A stretch of DNA of 48,377 nt from NCBI GenBank assembly GCA_964502735.1, contig CAZCYD010000017.1, positions 1-48,377 of the forward strand, given 5' to 3'. Shown in pieces: positions 27,655 to 36,217 of the stretch. Both the position numbers and the translations under genes were made by a program. The DNA is from JACKAN01 sp964502735 (GTDB lineage: Bacteria > Bdellovibrionota > Bdellovibrionia > Bdellovibrionales > UBA1609). How positions within the stretch are numbered: the first letter of the stretch is position 1; each line of letters starts with the position of its first letter. The notes beneath the pieces were generated by a model. It was given only the letters and a program-made list of their open reading frames with translations. It did no database searches and was not told the origin of the DNA.

Positions 27655-30600
27655 CTAACCCGTCGTCAACATTCCGCAGGCAATTCCAACTAGAGATTCT
27701 TTAAGTAAAGTTTCATCCTTTCTGCTCATTGCGCTTAACTGCAAGAGATTTAGAATATGGATATGTGGCGAGCGTAGGCGAATGCTCTCTGATAACCAGG
27801 GGCGATGCCAGATTAAATCCTTTTCTCCGCTTAAACTTCTGACAAATTCACAGGCCTCTTTAAATTCGCACTCAAACTCGTGAAAATACTTTTGCCTAGA
27901 GTCTTCGTCAAAATAAAGTCGCCATATTTCTAATTCTACTTTTGCCAAAGTGAAGCCCAATGATTTTACAAAAGATGAGAACATGGGGTTTATGCCGAAC
28001 TCACTTCTCAACTCTTGCTTTTCGGCACCATTTAGTTTCTTCCAAGCCGAACCAACACCCCACCAGCTTGGCAACAGAGCTCGAGTTTGTGTCCAGCAGA
28101 GCACCCAAGGTATGGCCCTAAGTTGTGAAATATCAAACTTACCCACTCTACGTTTTGCGGGCCGCGAACCAATTTGAAGTAATTCTAAATAGCGATAAGG
28201 GCTGGCCTCTAAAATTGCCATAAGTTTTTGCTCGTCTCCAACCAGTGATCTATATGACTTTTCTACGTCTTGTGAAAATCTGTTGAGCGTCTCAGAAGGA
28301 TTGTATTTAGCTTTGTTCAATCGTCTTTTCAGGGCCTCACTGCTGATATGTGCACAGTGAGAACGTAGAATTTCAGTAGTAGAAAACAAACGTTGGATCA
28401 TTTCGCCTTGAATCGTCATTTTTGGCCTTTCAATGGCCGAGTCTGCCCACCACTGAACTTGTTCGGCAATGCTTCCACCACCTCTGGCAACACTTCCCCC
28501 AGAACCGTGAAAAAAAACTGACTTTATGCCATTGCGCTTTAGAACTTTTTCGACGCGAAACATGGCTTTCTGAATCAAGTTTCGGCTCGGAAGTACCCCA
28601 ATTTCTTTGGCCGAGTCTGAGTAACCCAACATAACTTCAAAGTGCTCAGACCAATGCCTCTTCACCAATTCAAGATTACCAGGCTTTTCTAGCCATAATT
28701 TTAAAATCTTTCTTGAATTCAATAAGGCCTGACGGCTTTCAAAGAGCGGAACCACGGGCAAATTACTATTCCGAATCGACTTCTGCACGAGCTTCACTGC
28801 GTTTTCAATATCTAACTCAGATTCGCAATGAGAAACAACTAAACCTCTGGCATAAGAAGTAATATCAAGCGGACCGGCGAGTTCACTTAGAGCTAGTAAC
28901 ATCTTTCGTATTGCAGACTTTGTATCTTTTAAACTATTTGCAATTTCGCCGGCATCTTCTCTCAACTCAATGGAAAGCACGAGTGCAGGAAAGCCATCAA
29001 GAATTCTTTGACATAAAATGATTTGATGATGTTTACTTAAATAAGGCGGGGCTTTTGTGAGCATTTTTTGAAACTTCATTTTCCATTTTTTGACTCTTCC
29101 ACCATCTCCGGCTGACAATGACAATAGATCATTCAAATCTTTATTTAGGCTTTTAATATGGCTTGAATAAAAAGTGACTTTAACACCTACACGTTCTAAC
29201 TTTTTAAGATCTTCCAGCACTTCTGCCAGTTTGGATTTGAGCAATCTTACTAAATGAGACCTTGAAAGACTCAGGCAAGACAACATGACCTTGTCATTCA
29301 CGCCGGGGTGACCATCTTTGTCTCCGCCCACCCAAGTTCTTAAGCGTATATTAAAATTAGGTTTTTCGGCGACGATGAAATCAAATAGTGAATTCGAAAA
29401 TACAAGTGAACAAATATACTCGGCTTCATCTAAAACGCTGGGTGCCACAGGTTTAGATAATGGAGTCATCCACAGTAAGCGAATCTGACTGAGTAAATGA
29501 GACTCATTAAAAACAAAATTATTATCAATAGCTGTCAAAATCACTTCTGACAACTCTTGTAACAAACTTATAGTTGCTTGAGATCGCGCCTCAGTGGGAT
29601 GAGCCGTTAAAATGTATTTTAAATCCACACTCTTCTTTAAGCTTACAGGTATAGGCTTTATTTTTAAGCGCCAAGTGCGGTAGGCCATTTCGCACACATT
29701 AACAATCTCGAGCTGTAGAGCAAAAGCATGAGCGATTTTATATTGGTTTGAAGGGCTTTCTTTTTGAATCAATTCGAAAAGTTGTGAAAGCTTTGCGCGA
29801 GAAATCTTACCTCTTAGTTTCTTAAGTTGAGTCCTATATTTCTCAATTTTTTCAAAGAGAATAGGACCTTCTGAATCTAGAATTACTTGACCTAGTGAGG
29901 CTGTAGCTTTGCGAACCAAACGATGCAATTCTTTTGGTAGATGTTCAAAAAAATACTTTTCACCCTCGATAAATGCCTGAACAGATTCTGATTGTTTTTT
30001 TATATCAATCGGGCTTACGAATTGCGGATTAAGCCACTCTATAACGGCAGCATAGCCGAGACTTTCTGGGTCATTAACAAGATAGTTCTTAGCAACGTCA
30101 ATAACTTTAAAGCCTTGTTTTAACTGAAAACTTAGTGTTGGATCAAATATTGTTTCTTCAATGACTTTTTTGACATATTCACTCGGGCTTAAGCTGTCTT
30201 TATATTTTGAATAACCTCGCAATCTTGCTCCAGCGCGAATTCGCTTTAAACTGTATTTTGAAGCTAATTCGCGCCGTTTTTCATAAAGTAATTTTCCGAT
30301 ACCTTGCCCACGTCGATCGGGGGCAACCATCACTTCAGCACCATAAAGAGTTTTACCCTTTCTAGGGTTGTGATTATGAAAATAACCTGTTGAAGTCAAA
30401 TCAACCCAGTTATCTTGGGGCGAATAATCATCCCAATCAATAATTAGACTAAAAGCTAAGCCAACGACAGAACCATCAGTTTTATCTATAGCAATAAACT
30501 GTCCACCAGGAAAATAAGACCGATGAGAATCGAGTTGCTTCTCAGACCATGGCTTGGAAAATGGATACACTTTCTTGCAAAGCGCCTGTATAGCTGCGAA

Positions 30601-30657
30601 ATGTTCTCGCTTTGGGTGAACAATTGCAATATTAGATTTAACTATCAATTCTGACAT
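27655..30657 (-). CDS. GNAT acetyltransferase-PEP carboxylase fusion
   Basis: 1000 aa. Residues about 10-215 form a GNAT domain with the acetyl-CoA loop RRGQGIGKLLYE at 115-126. From about 220 to the end it is PEP carboxylase: LTAHPTE (350-356), WVGGDKDGH (442-450), PLFE (637-640), MLGYSDSAK (676-684), FHGSGGSVARGGG (716-728), IQGEM, GSRPAKRR, LRAIPW and a C-terminal TTG. The metal ligands E640 and D681 and the catalytic His residues are kept. Two arginines that I align with E. coli R396 and R581 are Lys447 and Ser719. It overlaps the nitrilase gene by 20 bp. The activity and the purpose of the GNAT part are unknown. Confidence 0.9.
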   Translation of the reverse strand: MSELIVKSNIAIVHPKREHFAAIQALCKKVYPFSKPWSEKQLDSHRSYFPGGQFIAIDKTDGSVVGLAFSLIIDWDDYSPQDNWVDLTSTGYFHNHNPRKGKTLYGAEVMVAPDRRGQGIGKLLYEKRRELASKYSLKRIRAGARLRGYSKYKDSLSPSEYVKKVIEETIFDPTLSFQLKQGFKVIDVAKNYLVNDPESLGYAAVIEWLNPQFVSPIDIKKQSESVQAFIEGEKYFFEHLPKELHRLVRKATASLGQVILDSEGPILFEKIEKYRTQLKKLRGKISRAKLSQLFELIQKESPSNQYKIAHAFALQLEIVNVCEMAYRTWRLKIKPIPVSLKKSVDLKYILTAHPTEARSQATISLLQELSEVILTAIDNNFVFNESHLLSQIRLLWMTPLSKPVAPSVLDEAEYICSLVFSNSLFDFIVAEKPNFNIRLRTWVGGDKDGHPGVNDKVMLSCLSLSRSHLVRLLKSKLAEVLEDLKKLERVGVKVTFYSSHIKSLNKDLNDLLSLSAGDGGRVKKWKMKFQKMLTKAPPYLSKHHQIILCQRILDGFPALVLSIELREDAGEIANSLKDTKSAIRKMLLALSELAGPLDITSYARGLVVSHCESELDIENAVKLVQKSIRNSNLPVVPLFESRQALLNSRKILKLWLEKPGNLELVKRHWSEHFEVMLGYSDSAKEIGVLPSRNLIQKAMFRVEKVLKRNGIKSVFFHGSGGSVARGGGSIAEQVQWWADSAIERPKMTIQGEMIQRLFSTTEILRSHCAHISSEALKRRLNKAKYNPSETLNRFSQDVEKSYRSLVGDEQKLMAILEASPYRYLELLQIGSRPAKRRVGKFDISQLRAIPWVLCWTQTRALLPSWWGVGSAWKKLNGAEKQELRSEFGINPMFSSFVKSLGFTLAKVELEIWRLYFDEDSRQKYFHEFECEFKEACEFVRSLSGEKDLIWHRPWLSESIRLRSPHIHILNLLQLSAMSRKDETLLKESLVGIACGMLTTG

Positions 30658-31531
30658 GGTCTACGACACTAAGAATTTCGTTTGTAGTTTGACTGTCTCT
30701 CAAGGGAAGGACCGTTCCAGATTTTCGACTTTCTTCAATAAGATCTAGATTGATTTCACCAATAATCATACTCTCTTGATTTACCGCGCCCTCTGCTAAC
30801 AACCCATCTCTTGAAAAAGAATAATCACTTGGGGTGTAAATAGCCGCTTGACCATAATTTAATGATACCGCTGGTAAAGTAGGTATTGAGCCGACAAGGG
30901 GTGAATGAATCACATACATTTGATTTTCGATAGCTCTTGCTTGTGCGCAGTACCTCACTCTGAGATAACCTTGTCGATCATCTGTGCAGCTCGGCACAAC
31001 CAAAAACTGCGCACCAAGGCGACCGGCGGCCCTTGCGATTTCAGGAAACTCTACGTCGTAACATATGGTCACTGCGAATGTTCCAAAGTCTGTTTCAAAA
31101 ATTCTAAGTCGGGTTCCAGCGCTAACAAACCACTCTTCTTTTTCAAATCGAGTCATATGAAGTTTAGCCTGTAAATTGTAGCTGCCATTCGGTGAGAACA
31201 CATAGCATTTATTTAAAATTTTTGATTTATCATCATCGTAACCAGGTAAAGTTCCGCCTACAATAATTAATTTGTTTTTGCGAGCTAACTCAGACATAAA
31301 ATTGACAATTCGTTCTTCTTGTAAAGCTAAATCTTTAATTTGATCGGCTATGGGTCTTTTGATCTGACTTAAGGTCAGTAGCTGAACTGTAAAATACTCA
31401 GGAAAAACTACCATTTTTACTTTGTAGTCACGAGCCGTTTCAACCATAGCTTCAGTTTGAAGAGCAAATTCATCAAAAGACTTTACCGGACGTATATAAT
31501 ACTGCAGAGCTGCAACGCGAATTCTATTCAT
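30638..31531 (-). CDS. Nitrilase-superfamily carbon-nitrogen hydrolase
   Basis: 297-aa amidase-type enzyme with the Glu-Lys-Cys triad visible: E45 in VVFPEYF, K123 in AKLHMTRFEKEEW, and C157 in VTICYDVEFPE. No extra domain is present and the length is normal. Related nitrilases in other bacteria are fused to a GNAT domain. Here the GNAT domain is instead fused to the overlapping downstream PEPC gene, so the two proteins probably act together. The amide substrate is not known. It is the first gene of a two-gene minus-strand unit. Confidence 0.92.
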   Translation of the reverse strand: MNRIRVAALQYYIRPVKSFDEFALQTEAMVETARDYKVKMVVFPEYFTVQLLTLSQIKRPIADQIKDLALQEERIVNFMSELARKNKLIIVGGTLPGYDDDKSKILNKCYVFSPNGSYNLQAKLHMTRFEKEEWFVSAGTRLRIFETDFGTFAVTICYDVEFPEIARAAGRLGAQFLVVPSCTDDRQGYLRVRYCAQARAIENQMYVIHSPLVGSIPTLPAVSLNYGQAAIYTPSDYSFSRDGLLAEGAVNQESMIIGEINLDLIEESRKSGTVLPLRDSQTTNEILSVVDHVRIDS

Positions 31532-31640
31532 AGCCCATCATCAAGCAAAATCGCTGAGATGACAAGTCTCACTGTCTCAAATTGAATTTTCACAAAATCG
31601 ATTAATGTTTCGAATTCATTTTGGACATAATTTGCACATG

Positions 31641-31690
31641 ATTTTGAGAGAGCGAGTTGAGGTTTAAATAATCTGCGGTTCTATTTGGTG
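31641..31690 (+). pseudogene. 3' remnant of a second MNT nucleotidyltransferase gene
   Basis: The frame ending at the TAA 31665-31667 reads MILRERVEV, against QILKERVEV at the end of the intact MNT gene (stop at 27510-27512). Similarity continues past the stop: TAA, then an AATCTG and GGTTCTAT pattern, is shared over about 20 more bases. The rest of the gene is absent. This is a decayed duplicate tail. Confidence 0.6.
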
Positions 31691-31870
31691 AAGACCCTAA
31701 AATTTTCATGAAGTTGCTTTTCGACATCTGATGTTAATTCTGCAACAAAAAATATTAGATGTTACTAAAATTGTTAAATAACATTAGTATTTTACAAATA
31801 CTTAGGTGTTTTACGTGCCAGAGATAATCGCCCAAAGGTTATTGAATAACAGCTGTAATTGAGAAAGTGC

Positions 31871-31902
31871 TTGTGTCCGTACCATGGTACGGATGCTAAC
31901 AT
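31871..31902 (+). promoter_or_regulatory. MerR-type promoter and operator of the ars operon
   Basis: TTGTGT (31871-31876) and TAACAT (31897-31902) form a -35/-10 pair spaced by 20 bp, the overlong spacing expected of MerR-activated promoters. Between them lies the perfect 18-bp palindrome TCCGTACCATGGTACGGA (31876-31893), closely resembling the CCGTAC...GTACGG operators of mercury MerR and ZntR. The regulator gene starts 7 bases after the -10 box. Confidence 0.85.
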
Positions 31903-31908
31903 ACTAAT

Positions 31909-32325
31909 ATGAACAAAATCACAATCGGAAAATTAGCAGTAATGTCAGGTGTTGGGGTAGAGACCGTGCGTTTCTATCAGAGAAAAAAACTTCTGCGAGA
32001 ACCAAAAACTAATGGCTCCATTCGCACCTATAGTGATGATGATGCTCAAAGAATTATTTTTATTAAAAGAGCCCAAGATCTTGGTTTTACTTTAAGTGAA
32101 ATCAAGGATCTTTTGGAACTTAATACTAAACCTCGTGTGACTTGCGCGACAGTAAAGGCTAAAACTGAAGCTAAAATTCATGAAATAGAAGCCAAAATCT
32201 CTGATCTCAATCGCATGAAGGTAAGTCTCGAAAAACTTGCATGTGCTTGCAATGCTAGTCAAGACAGTATCAGACAATTTAAAGTACAAGAATGCTTTGA
32301 TGTTGGGCTTAGTTGTAAATTTTAA
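31909..32325 (+). CDS. MerR-family metal(loid)-responsive regulator
   Basis: 138 aa. The N-terminal winged helix (TIGKLAVMSGVGVETVRFYQ, YSDDDAQRIIFIKRAQDLGF) is followed by a dimer helix and a cysteine-containing sensor region: C79 (RVTCATVK), C112 and C114 (LACACNA) and C129/C136. C79 and C114 align with mercury MerR C82 and C117, and the segment DLNRMKVSLEKLACAC is very like MerR. The third MerR cysteine position is shifted. It heads the arsenic operon, so it probably senses As(III), or possibly Hg(II), and bends the long-spacer promoter just upstream. Confidence 0.9.
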   Translation: MNKITIGKLAVMSGVGVETVRFYQRKKLLREPKTNGSIRTYSDDDAQRIIFIKRAQDLGFTLSEIKDLLELNTKPRVTCATVKAKTEAKIHEIEAKISDLNRMKVSLEKLACACNASQDSIRQFKVQECFDVGLSCKF

Positions 32326-32335
32326 AGGAGATTCT

Positions 32336-32782
32336 ATGAAAGGCTTCCACATTCATATTGGAGTAAAAGATATTAACCATTCGATCCTGTTCTATTCAGC
32401 TCTTTTTGGGCAAAAACCCACCAAAGTAAAGGATGATTATGCGAAGTGGATGCTGGAAGATCCAAGAATTAATTTTGCCATCTCAACTCGTTCAGAGAAA
32501 GAGGGTCTAGATCATCTTGGAATGCAAGTTAGTGAGGAACATGAGTTAGTGGAGATTTCAGAGCGCCTTAAAAAAGCCGATCTAGGTATCTTTGATGAAG
32601 GATCAACAACCTGTTGCTACGCTGAATCTAGTAAAGCATGGATAAAAGATCCTGCAGGTATCGCCTGGGAGACCTTCCTTACAATGGCCGATACCGAGAC
32701 CTTCAATGGCAAAGCAAATCTTAGGCCCACAGCAAACGCCTGTTGCGCTCCAAAAGCCCCTACTGAGTCCAATTGTTGCTAG
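32336..32782 (+). CDS. arsI: ArsI/CadI-like glyoxalase-fold C-As lyase
   Basis: 149-aa vicinal-oxygen-chelate enzyme. Family features include FHIHIGVKDINHSILFYSAL, VKDDYAKWMLEDPRINFAIS, GLDHLGMQV and AWETF, which provide the His, His and Glu iron ligands. The adjacent cysteines in TTCCYA bind trivalent organoarsenicals in ArsI. The tail is cysteine-rich (NACCAPKAPTESNCC). ArsI breaks the carbon-arsenic bond of methylarsenite. I place the start at the ATG with AAAGGAG at 32323-32329; the frame extends upstream to 32237 inside the regulator gene but without support. Confidence 0.88.
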   Translation: MKGFHIHIGVKDINHSILFYSALFGQKPTKVKDDYAKWMLEDPRINFAISTRSEKEGLDHLGMQVSEEHELVEISERLKKADLGIFDEGSTTCCYAESSKAWIKDPAGIAWETFLTMADTETFNGKANLRPTANACCAPKAPTESNCC

Positions 32783-32791
32783 GAGTTGAGT

Positions 32792-33220
32792 GTGACGAAA
32801 AAAAATTTAATATTCCTCTGTACTGGTAACTCTTGTCGCTCTCAAATGGCTGAAGGCTGGGCCAGAAAGTACTGGGGCCATGAATTCAATATTTATTCTG
32901 CCGGCACAAAAAAGCATATCTTGAATGATCTGGCAATGAAGGTCATGCAAGAGGCTGGAATCGATATCTCTTCTCAATACTCAAAAACTGTCGAAGAACT
33001 GCCAAAGGTGAATTTTGATTATGCAGTCACGGTTTGTGATCATGCCCATAAGAACTGCCCCTATTTCCCATGTGGGAAAATTGTGCATGTGGGTTTTCAA
33101 GATCCACCCGCTCTCACTAAAAACATGAAAGATGAAGAAGACATTCTTGCAGTTTACCGCAGAGTTAGAGATGAGATTGAAGTTTTTATTAAAGATATGA
33201 AAAAGGTTTTGAAGAAATAA
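32792..33220 (+). CDS. arsC: Arsenate reductase, thioredoxin-coupled (LMW phosphatase fold)
   Basis: Reduces As(V) to As(III). The phosphatase loop LCTGNSCRSQMAEGWAR carries the catalytic Cys. The redox pair of the pI258-type enzyme is present as VTVCDHAHKNCPYFP. The catalytic Asp lies in VGFQDPP. The GTG at 32792 is chosen because AGGAG (32781-32785) is six bases upstream; the TTG at 32786 directly touches that site. It sits between arsI and the ACR3 gene, which starts 2 bp after its stop. Confidence 0.94.
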   Translation: MTKKNLIFLCTGNSCRSQMAEGWARKYWGHEFNIYSAGTKKHILNDLAMKVMQEAGIDISSQYSKTVEELPKVNFDYAVTVCDHAHKNCPYFPCGKIVHVGFQDPPALTKNMKDEEDILAVYRRVRDEIEVFIKDMKKVLKK

Positions 33221-33222
33221 AG

Positions 33223-34233
33223 ATGGGATTTTTTGAGCGTTATCTTACGGTGTGGGTTGGCTTGTGTATTCTTGTAGGGATTGTTTTGGGATATTTAATG
33301 GGCGACTCCATTAAAATCTTAAGCGATCTCAACATTTCAACAGTCAATGTCCCCGTTGCTGCCCTTGTCTGGCTCATGATTTATCCGATGATGGTGCAGA
33401 TTGATTTTAGTTCGATTACTAAAGCTGATTCAAACCCCAAAGGACTAGCTCTTACTCTGATTATTAATTGGATTATTAAGCCATTTACCATGGCCTTTTT
33501 TGCTTGGATTTTCTTTGATAAGTTGTATGCGGCCTATCTGACTCCTGAACTTGCCCAAGAGTACATCGCCGGAGCGATTCTTCTAGGAGCAGCTCCATGC
33601 ACAGCGATGGTTTTTGTTTGGTCATATCTTACAGATGGAGATCCTGGATACACACTTGTTCAAGTCACCATCAATGATCTGGTTCTTCTCATCGCCTTTA
33701 TCCCCATAGTCAAATTCCTTTTAGGTATTACAAATATTGACATTCCACTTGATGCACTTCTTTCCTCTGTGGTCATATTTGTAGTGATTCCCTTAATCGC
33801 AGGATTTATTTCAAACAGACTACTCATAAAATCAAAAGGGGAGCAGTGGTTTAAGACTATTTTTTTATCAAAACTAAAGCCTGTTTCAATTGCTGCCCTC
33901 CTCACCACCTTGATTTTGCTTTTTGCCTTTCAAGGAGAGAGGATTATGGCGTCGCCCTTTAATATATTGTTAATTGCAATGCCCCTCACTATTCAAACCT
34001 ACTTAATTTTCTTTCTAGCCTGGGGATTGGGCAAATTTTTAAAACTTCCTCATTGTATATGCTCACCTGCTTCGATGATTAGCGCCAGTAATTTTTTTGA
34101 ACTTGCTGTCGCCGTAGCAATTTCTCTTTTTGGTCTTAACTCTGGCGCGGCTCTTGTCACGGTTGTGGGAGTCTTAATTGAGGTTCCCGTGATGCTCTCA
34201 CTGGTAAAGTTGTCTAATAAATGGAAATACTAG
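33223..34233 (+). CDS. acr3: ACR3-family arsenite efflux pump
   Basis: 336-aa inner-membrane As(III)/H+ antiporter with about ten spans. Family signatures include VAALVWLMIYPMMVQIDFSS, the conserved Cys in LLGAAPCTAMVFVWSYL with TDGDPGYTLVQV after it, and SASNFFELAVAVAISLFG. It would export the arsenite made by ArsC, and the inorganic As(III) released by ArsI. It is last in the merR-arsI-arsC-acr3 operon. Confidence 0.95.
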   Translation: MGFFERYLTVWVGLCILVGIVLGYLMGDSIKILSDLNISTVNVPVAALVWLMIYPMMVQIDFSSITKADSNPKGLALTLIINWIIKPFTMAFFAWIFFDKLYAAYLTPELAQEYIAGAILLGAAPCTAMVFVWSYLTDGDPGYTLVQVTINDLVLLIAFIPIVKFLLGITNIDIPLDALLSSVVIFVVIPLIAGFISNRLLIKSKGEQWFKTIFLSKLKPVSIAALLTTLILLFAFQGERIMASPFNILLIAMPLTIQTYLIFFLAWGLGKFLKLPHCICSPASMISASNFFELAVAVAISLFGLNSGAALVTVVGVLIEVPVMLSLVKLSNKWKY

Positions 34234-34295
34234 CTGAGGAGTTGAATATTAAATTCTTGGCTTGAGATTATTGCTGTATGACCGAAAAACCCTAA

Positions 34296-34835
34296 CTAAA
34301 ATGAAGAGTTCGGTTCTTTTAAAAATTTGATTTCTTCGGGAGTGCTTTCTCTTCCAAGAATGATATTTCTATGGGGATATCGACCAAAGCGATCGATAAT
34401 TTTTTTATGAGCAATCTCATACTCCAAATTGAATTCGAGGCCTTCTTGAGAGTACAACACGACTGCAATTTCATGAATGACCTTTGATTCACTGTGCATA
34501 AAAGGCATGTACAAGAAAGCCTTCTCCACGCTGCTCATATTTTGATCAAATCCCTTCTCAATTGCGACCTGAGCCAAGGCTAGCGCCTGAGAATCACAAG
34601 CAAAAGCCTGTGGCGTATCTCTAAAAATATTTCTAGAAAATTGATCTAAAATAATAATCTCTGCCAAGGAGGATCCCTGCTCAAAACGCCATTTATAAAG
34701 CTCATTATTTTTGGCTGCATTATGATATTCAAGGAATCGATCTGCAATTAATTGATCAATTCTCATATTTTTTTTAAATCGATCTTCAGGCTTTAACTCA
34801 TTAAACCAAAAGTCTAGAATGTGTTTATAGTTCAT
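34296..34835 (-). CDS. DUF924-family protein
   Basis: 179-aa all-helical, TPR-like protein of unknown function. Family hallmarks are ILDFWFNELKPEDRFKK at the start, IIILDQFSRNIFRDTPQAFA, KAFLYMPFMHSES and the C-terminal FGRYPHRNIILGRESTPEE. No signal peptide. It is convergent with the ars operon and probably monocistronic. DUF924 genes are widely scattered with no fixed partner. Confidence 0.92.
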   Translation of the reverse strand: MNYKHILDFWFNELKPEDRFKKNMRIDQLIADRFLEYHNAAKNNELYKWRFEQGSSLAEIIILDQFSRNIFRDTPQAFACDSQALALAQVAIEKGFDQNMSSVEKAFLYMPFMHSESKVIHEIAVVLYSQEGLEFNLEYEIAHKKIIDRFGRYPHRNIILGRESTPEEIKFLKEPNSSF

Positions 34836-34936
34836 ATCCGCTTATGATATCACAGATGCACCTAACTTTTTAATACTTATTTTTCTCGCCCTAGCAAAAA
34901 TAATATTACAATGATGATGTGAATCACTTAAGCCAA

Positions 34937-36217
34937 TTAATTAAGACTTCCCGATCCATTTGAATTTAAAAATTTCCACATAACTTCACTCGCACTAAAC
35001 TCATTTGTTGGGGAGTCACTTGTGGCTGATGGCGATCTATGTCCTCCAGGCCAAGAGTGCCCCCCGCCATGAACAATTTCTTTTTCAGCATCATATTGAT
35101 CTACAGGTTTGTGCTCGCAGAAAGTGACTGGAGCTGATGGTAACATCTCATTATCAATAGTCCTATAATGATAACAGTTGGTGTTTTCAGAAATTTTTTC
35201 TGTCAGAGTAATTTGATTTAATAAATTATTTCTTTGTACCCAGTCTGATATTGTTGAAGAAATCGAATAAAAATCAGTTGAAGAAACCCCTCCGCCCGGC
35301 CCCCCGTTGACAGGATAGTTCCTGTCATTATCAGAATGAAAATGAATCACAGGGACTGGCCTAGTGGGATTACATACATAGTAAGAGTTCAAATCTAAGT
35401 CAAATTGCCCAGATCCCCCGCCAATAGATGCCACACCAGAAACTTTATCGGCCAATTCGCAAGCCAACCGATAAGTCATCATCCCCCCATTAGAAAAGCC
35501 TGTAGAGTACAGTTTATCTGAATCAATCTGATCTTTCGTCACAAGATCCTCAATCACCTTCTCGACATAAAATGTGTCATCAAGATTATTAGTCTTCGCA
35601 AATCCGCAGCAAGATCCCGCATTAAATGTTTGAATGAGTCCACGACCATTTAGATAAGCCACAAAAAAACCTTGTTGATGGGCAATTGTATTTAACAAAG
35701 ATATCTGAGCCTGAATTTCAGCGTTTCCTCCGCCACCGTGCAGTGACAGAAGAGCTTTTTGCTGATTTAAACCAGAAATAGATTTCGGTTTGTATATAGA
35801 ATAAGTTCGCGTCCCTTGACCTGAGACCAAAATGTTTCTCTGAGTAAATGTGCCGGAAATTAAAACTGTTTTTGAGGCTAAGTACCCCTCATAACTGCCT
35901 GTGAGTTGAACAGTTCCTTCGCTTATGGCTGTAACCCGTCCACTAGAGCTTATACTAGCCACGTTCAAGTTTGAACTAGACCACGATATTGTGGTGCCAT
36001 CCAGAAATATCGGAAAGGACTGATTTGATGACCCTAATACGGCTTGCAGATCTAAGACCTGCCCAACCCCAATAACAATAGCAGAAACAGGTTCAATTCT
36101 GTACACAGTATTTGTCTGCTCAGCAGAAGTCAGATCTGTATTCTTGCTCTGTGAACAACTGACATATAAAAACAAAGATAACCAGAATAAAGAAATAGAA
36201 AAAATCCACCTTTTCAA
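34937..36217 (-). CDS. Lipoprotein esterase/PHB-depolymerase family with Ig-like domain
   Basis: About 427 aa. It has a signal peptide with a lipobox-like end (WLSLFLYVSC), a BIG2-like Ig domain (SAIVIGVGQVLDLQAVLG, ISSSGRVTAISEGTVQLTG), then an alpha/beta-hydrolase of the LpqC/feruloyl-esterase family: oxyanion region LLSLHGGGGNAE, nucleophile GFSNGGMM, and His in HGGGHSWPGG. It probably hydrolyses polyester or carbohydrate esters outside the cell. I choose the TTG at 36217 because GGAGGGG precedes it and it opens directly into a KRW-type signal peptide; the longer frame to 36337 does not look like coding sequence. Confidence 0.85.
   Translation of the reverse strand: MKRWIFSISLFWLSLFLYVSCSQSKNTDLTSAEQTNTVYRIEPVSAIVIGVGQVLDLQAVLGSSNQSFPIFLDGTTISWSSSNLNVASISSSGRVTAISEGTVQLTGSYEGYLASKTVLISGTFTQRNILVSGQGTRTYSIYKPKSISGLNQQKALLSLHGGGGNAEIQAQISLLNTIAHQQGFFVAYLNGRGLIQTFNAGSCCGFAKTNNLDDTFYVEKVIEDLVTKDQIDSDKLYSTGFSNGGMMTYRLACELADKVSGVASIGGGSGQFDLDLNSYYVCNPTRPVPVIHFHSDNDRNYPVNGGPGGGVSSTDFYSISSTISDWVQRNNLLNQITLTEKISENTNCYHYRTIDNEMLPSAPVTFCEHKPVDQYDAEKEIVHGGGHSWPGGHRSPSATSDSPTNEFSASEVMWKFLNSNGSGSLN

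Larger units (their letters stand above)
31532..31908. other. 377-bp gap between the nitrilase gene and the ars operon
   Basis: It contains the MNT-like remnant (31641-31690), about 180 bp of AT-rich DNA without a feature, and the MerR promoter/operator at its right end. No other gene or repeat was seen. Confidence 0.7.
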
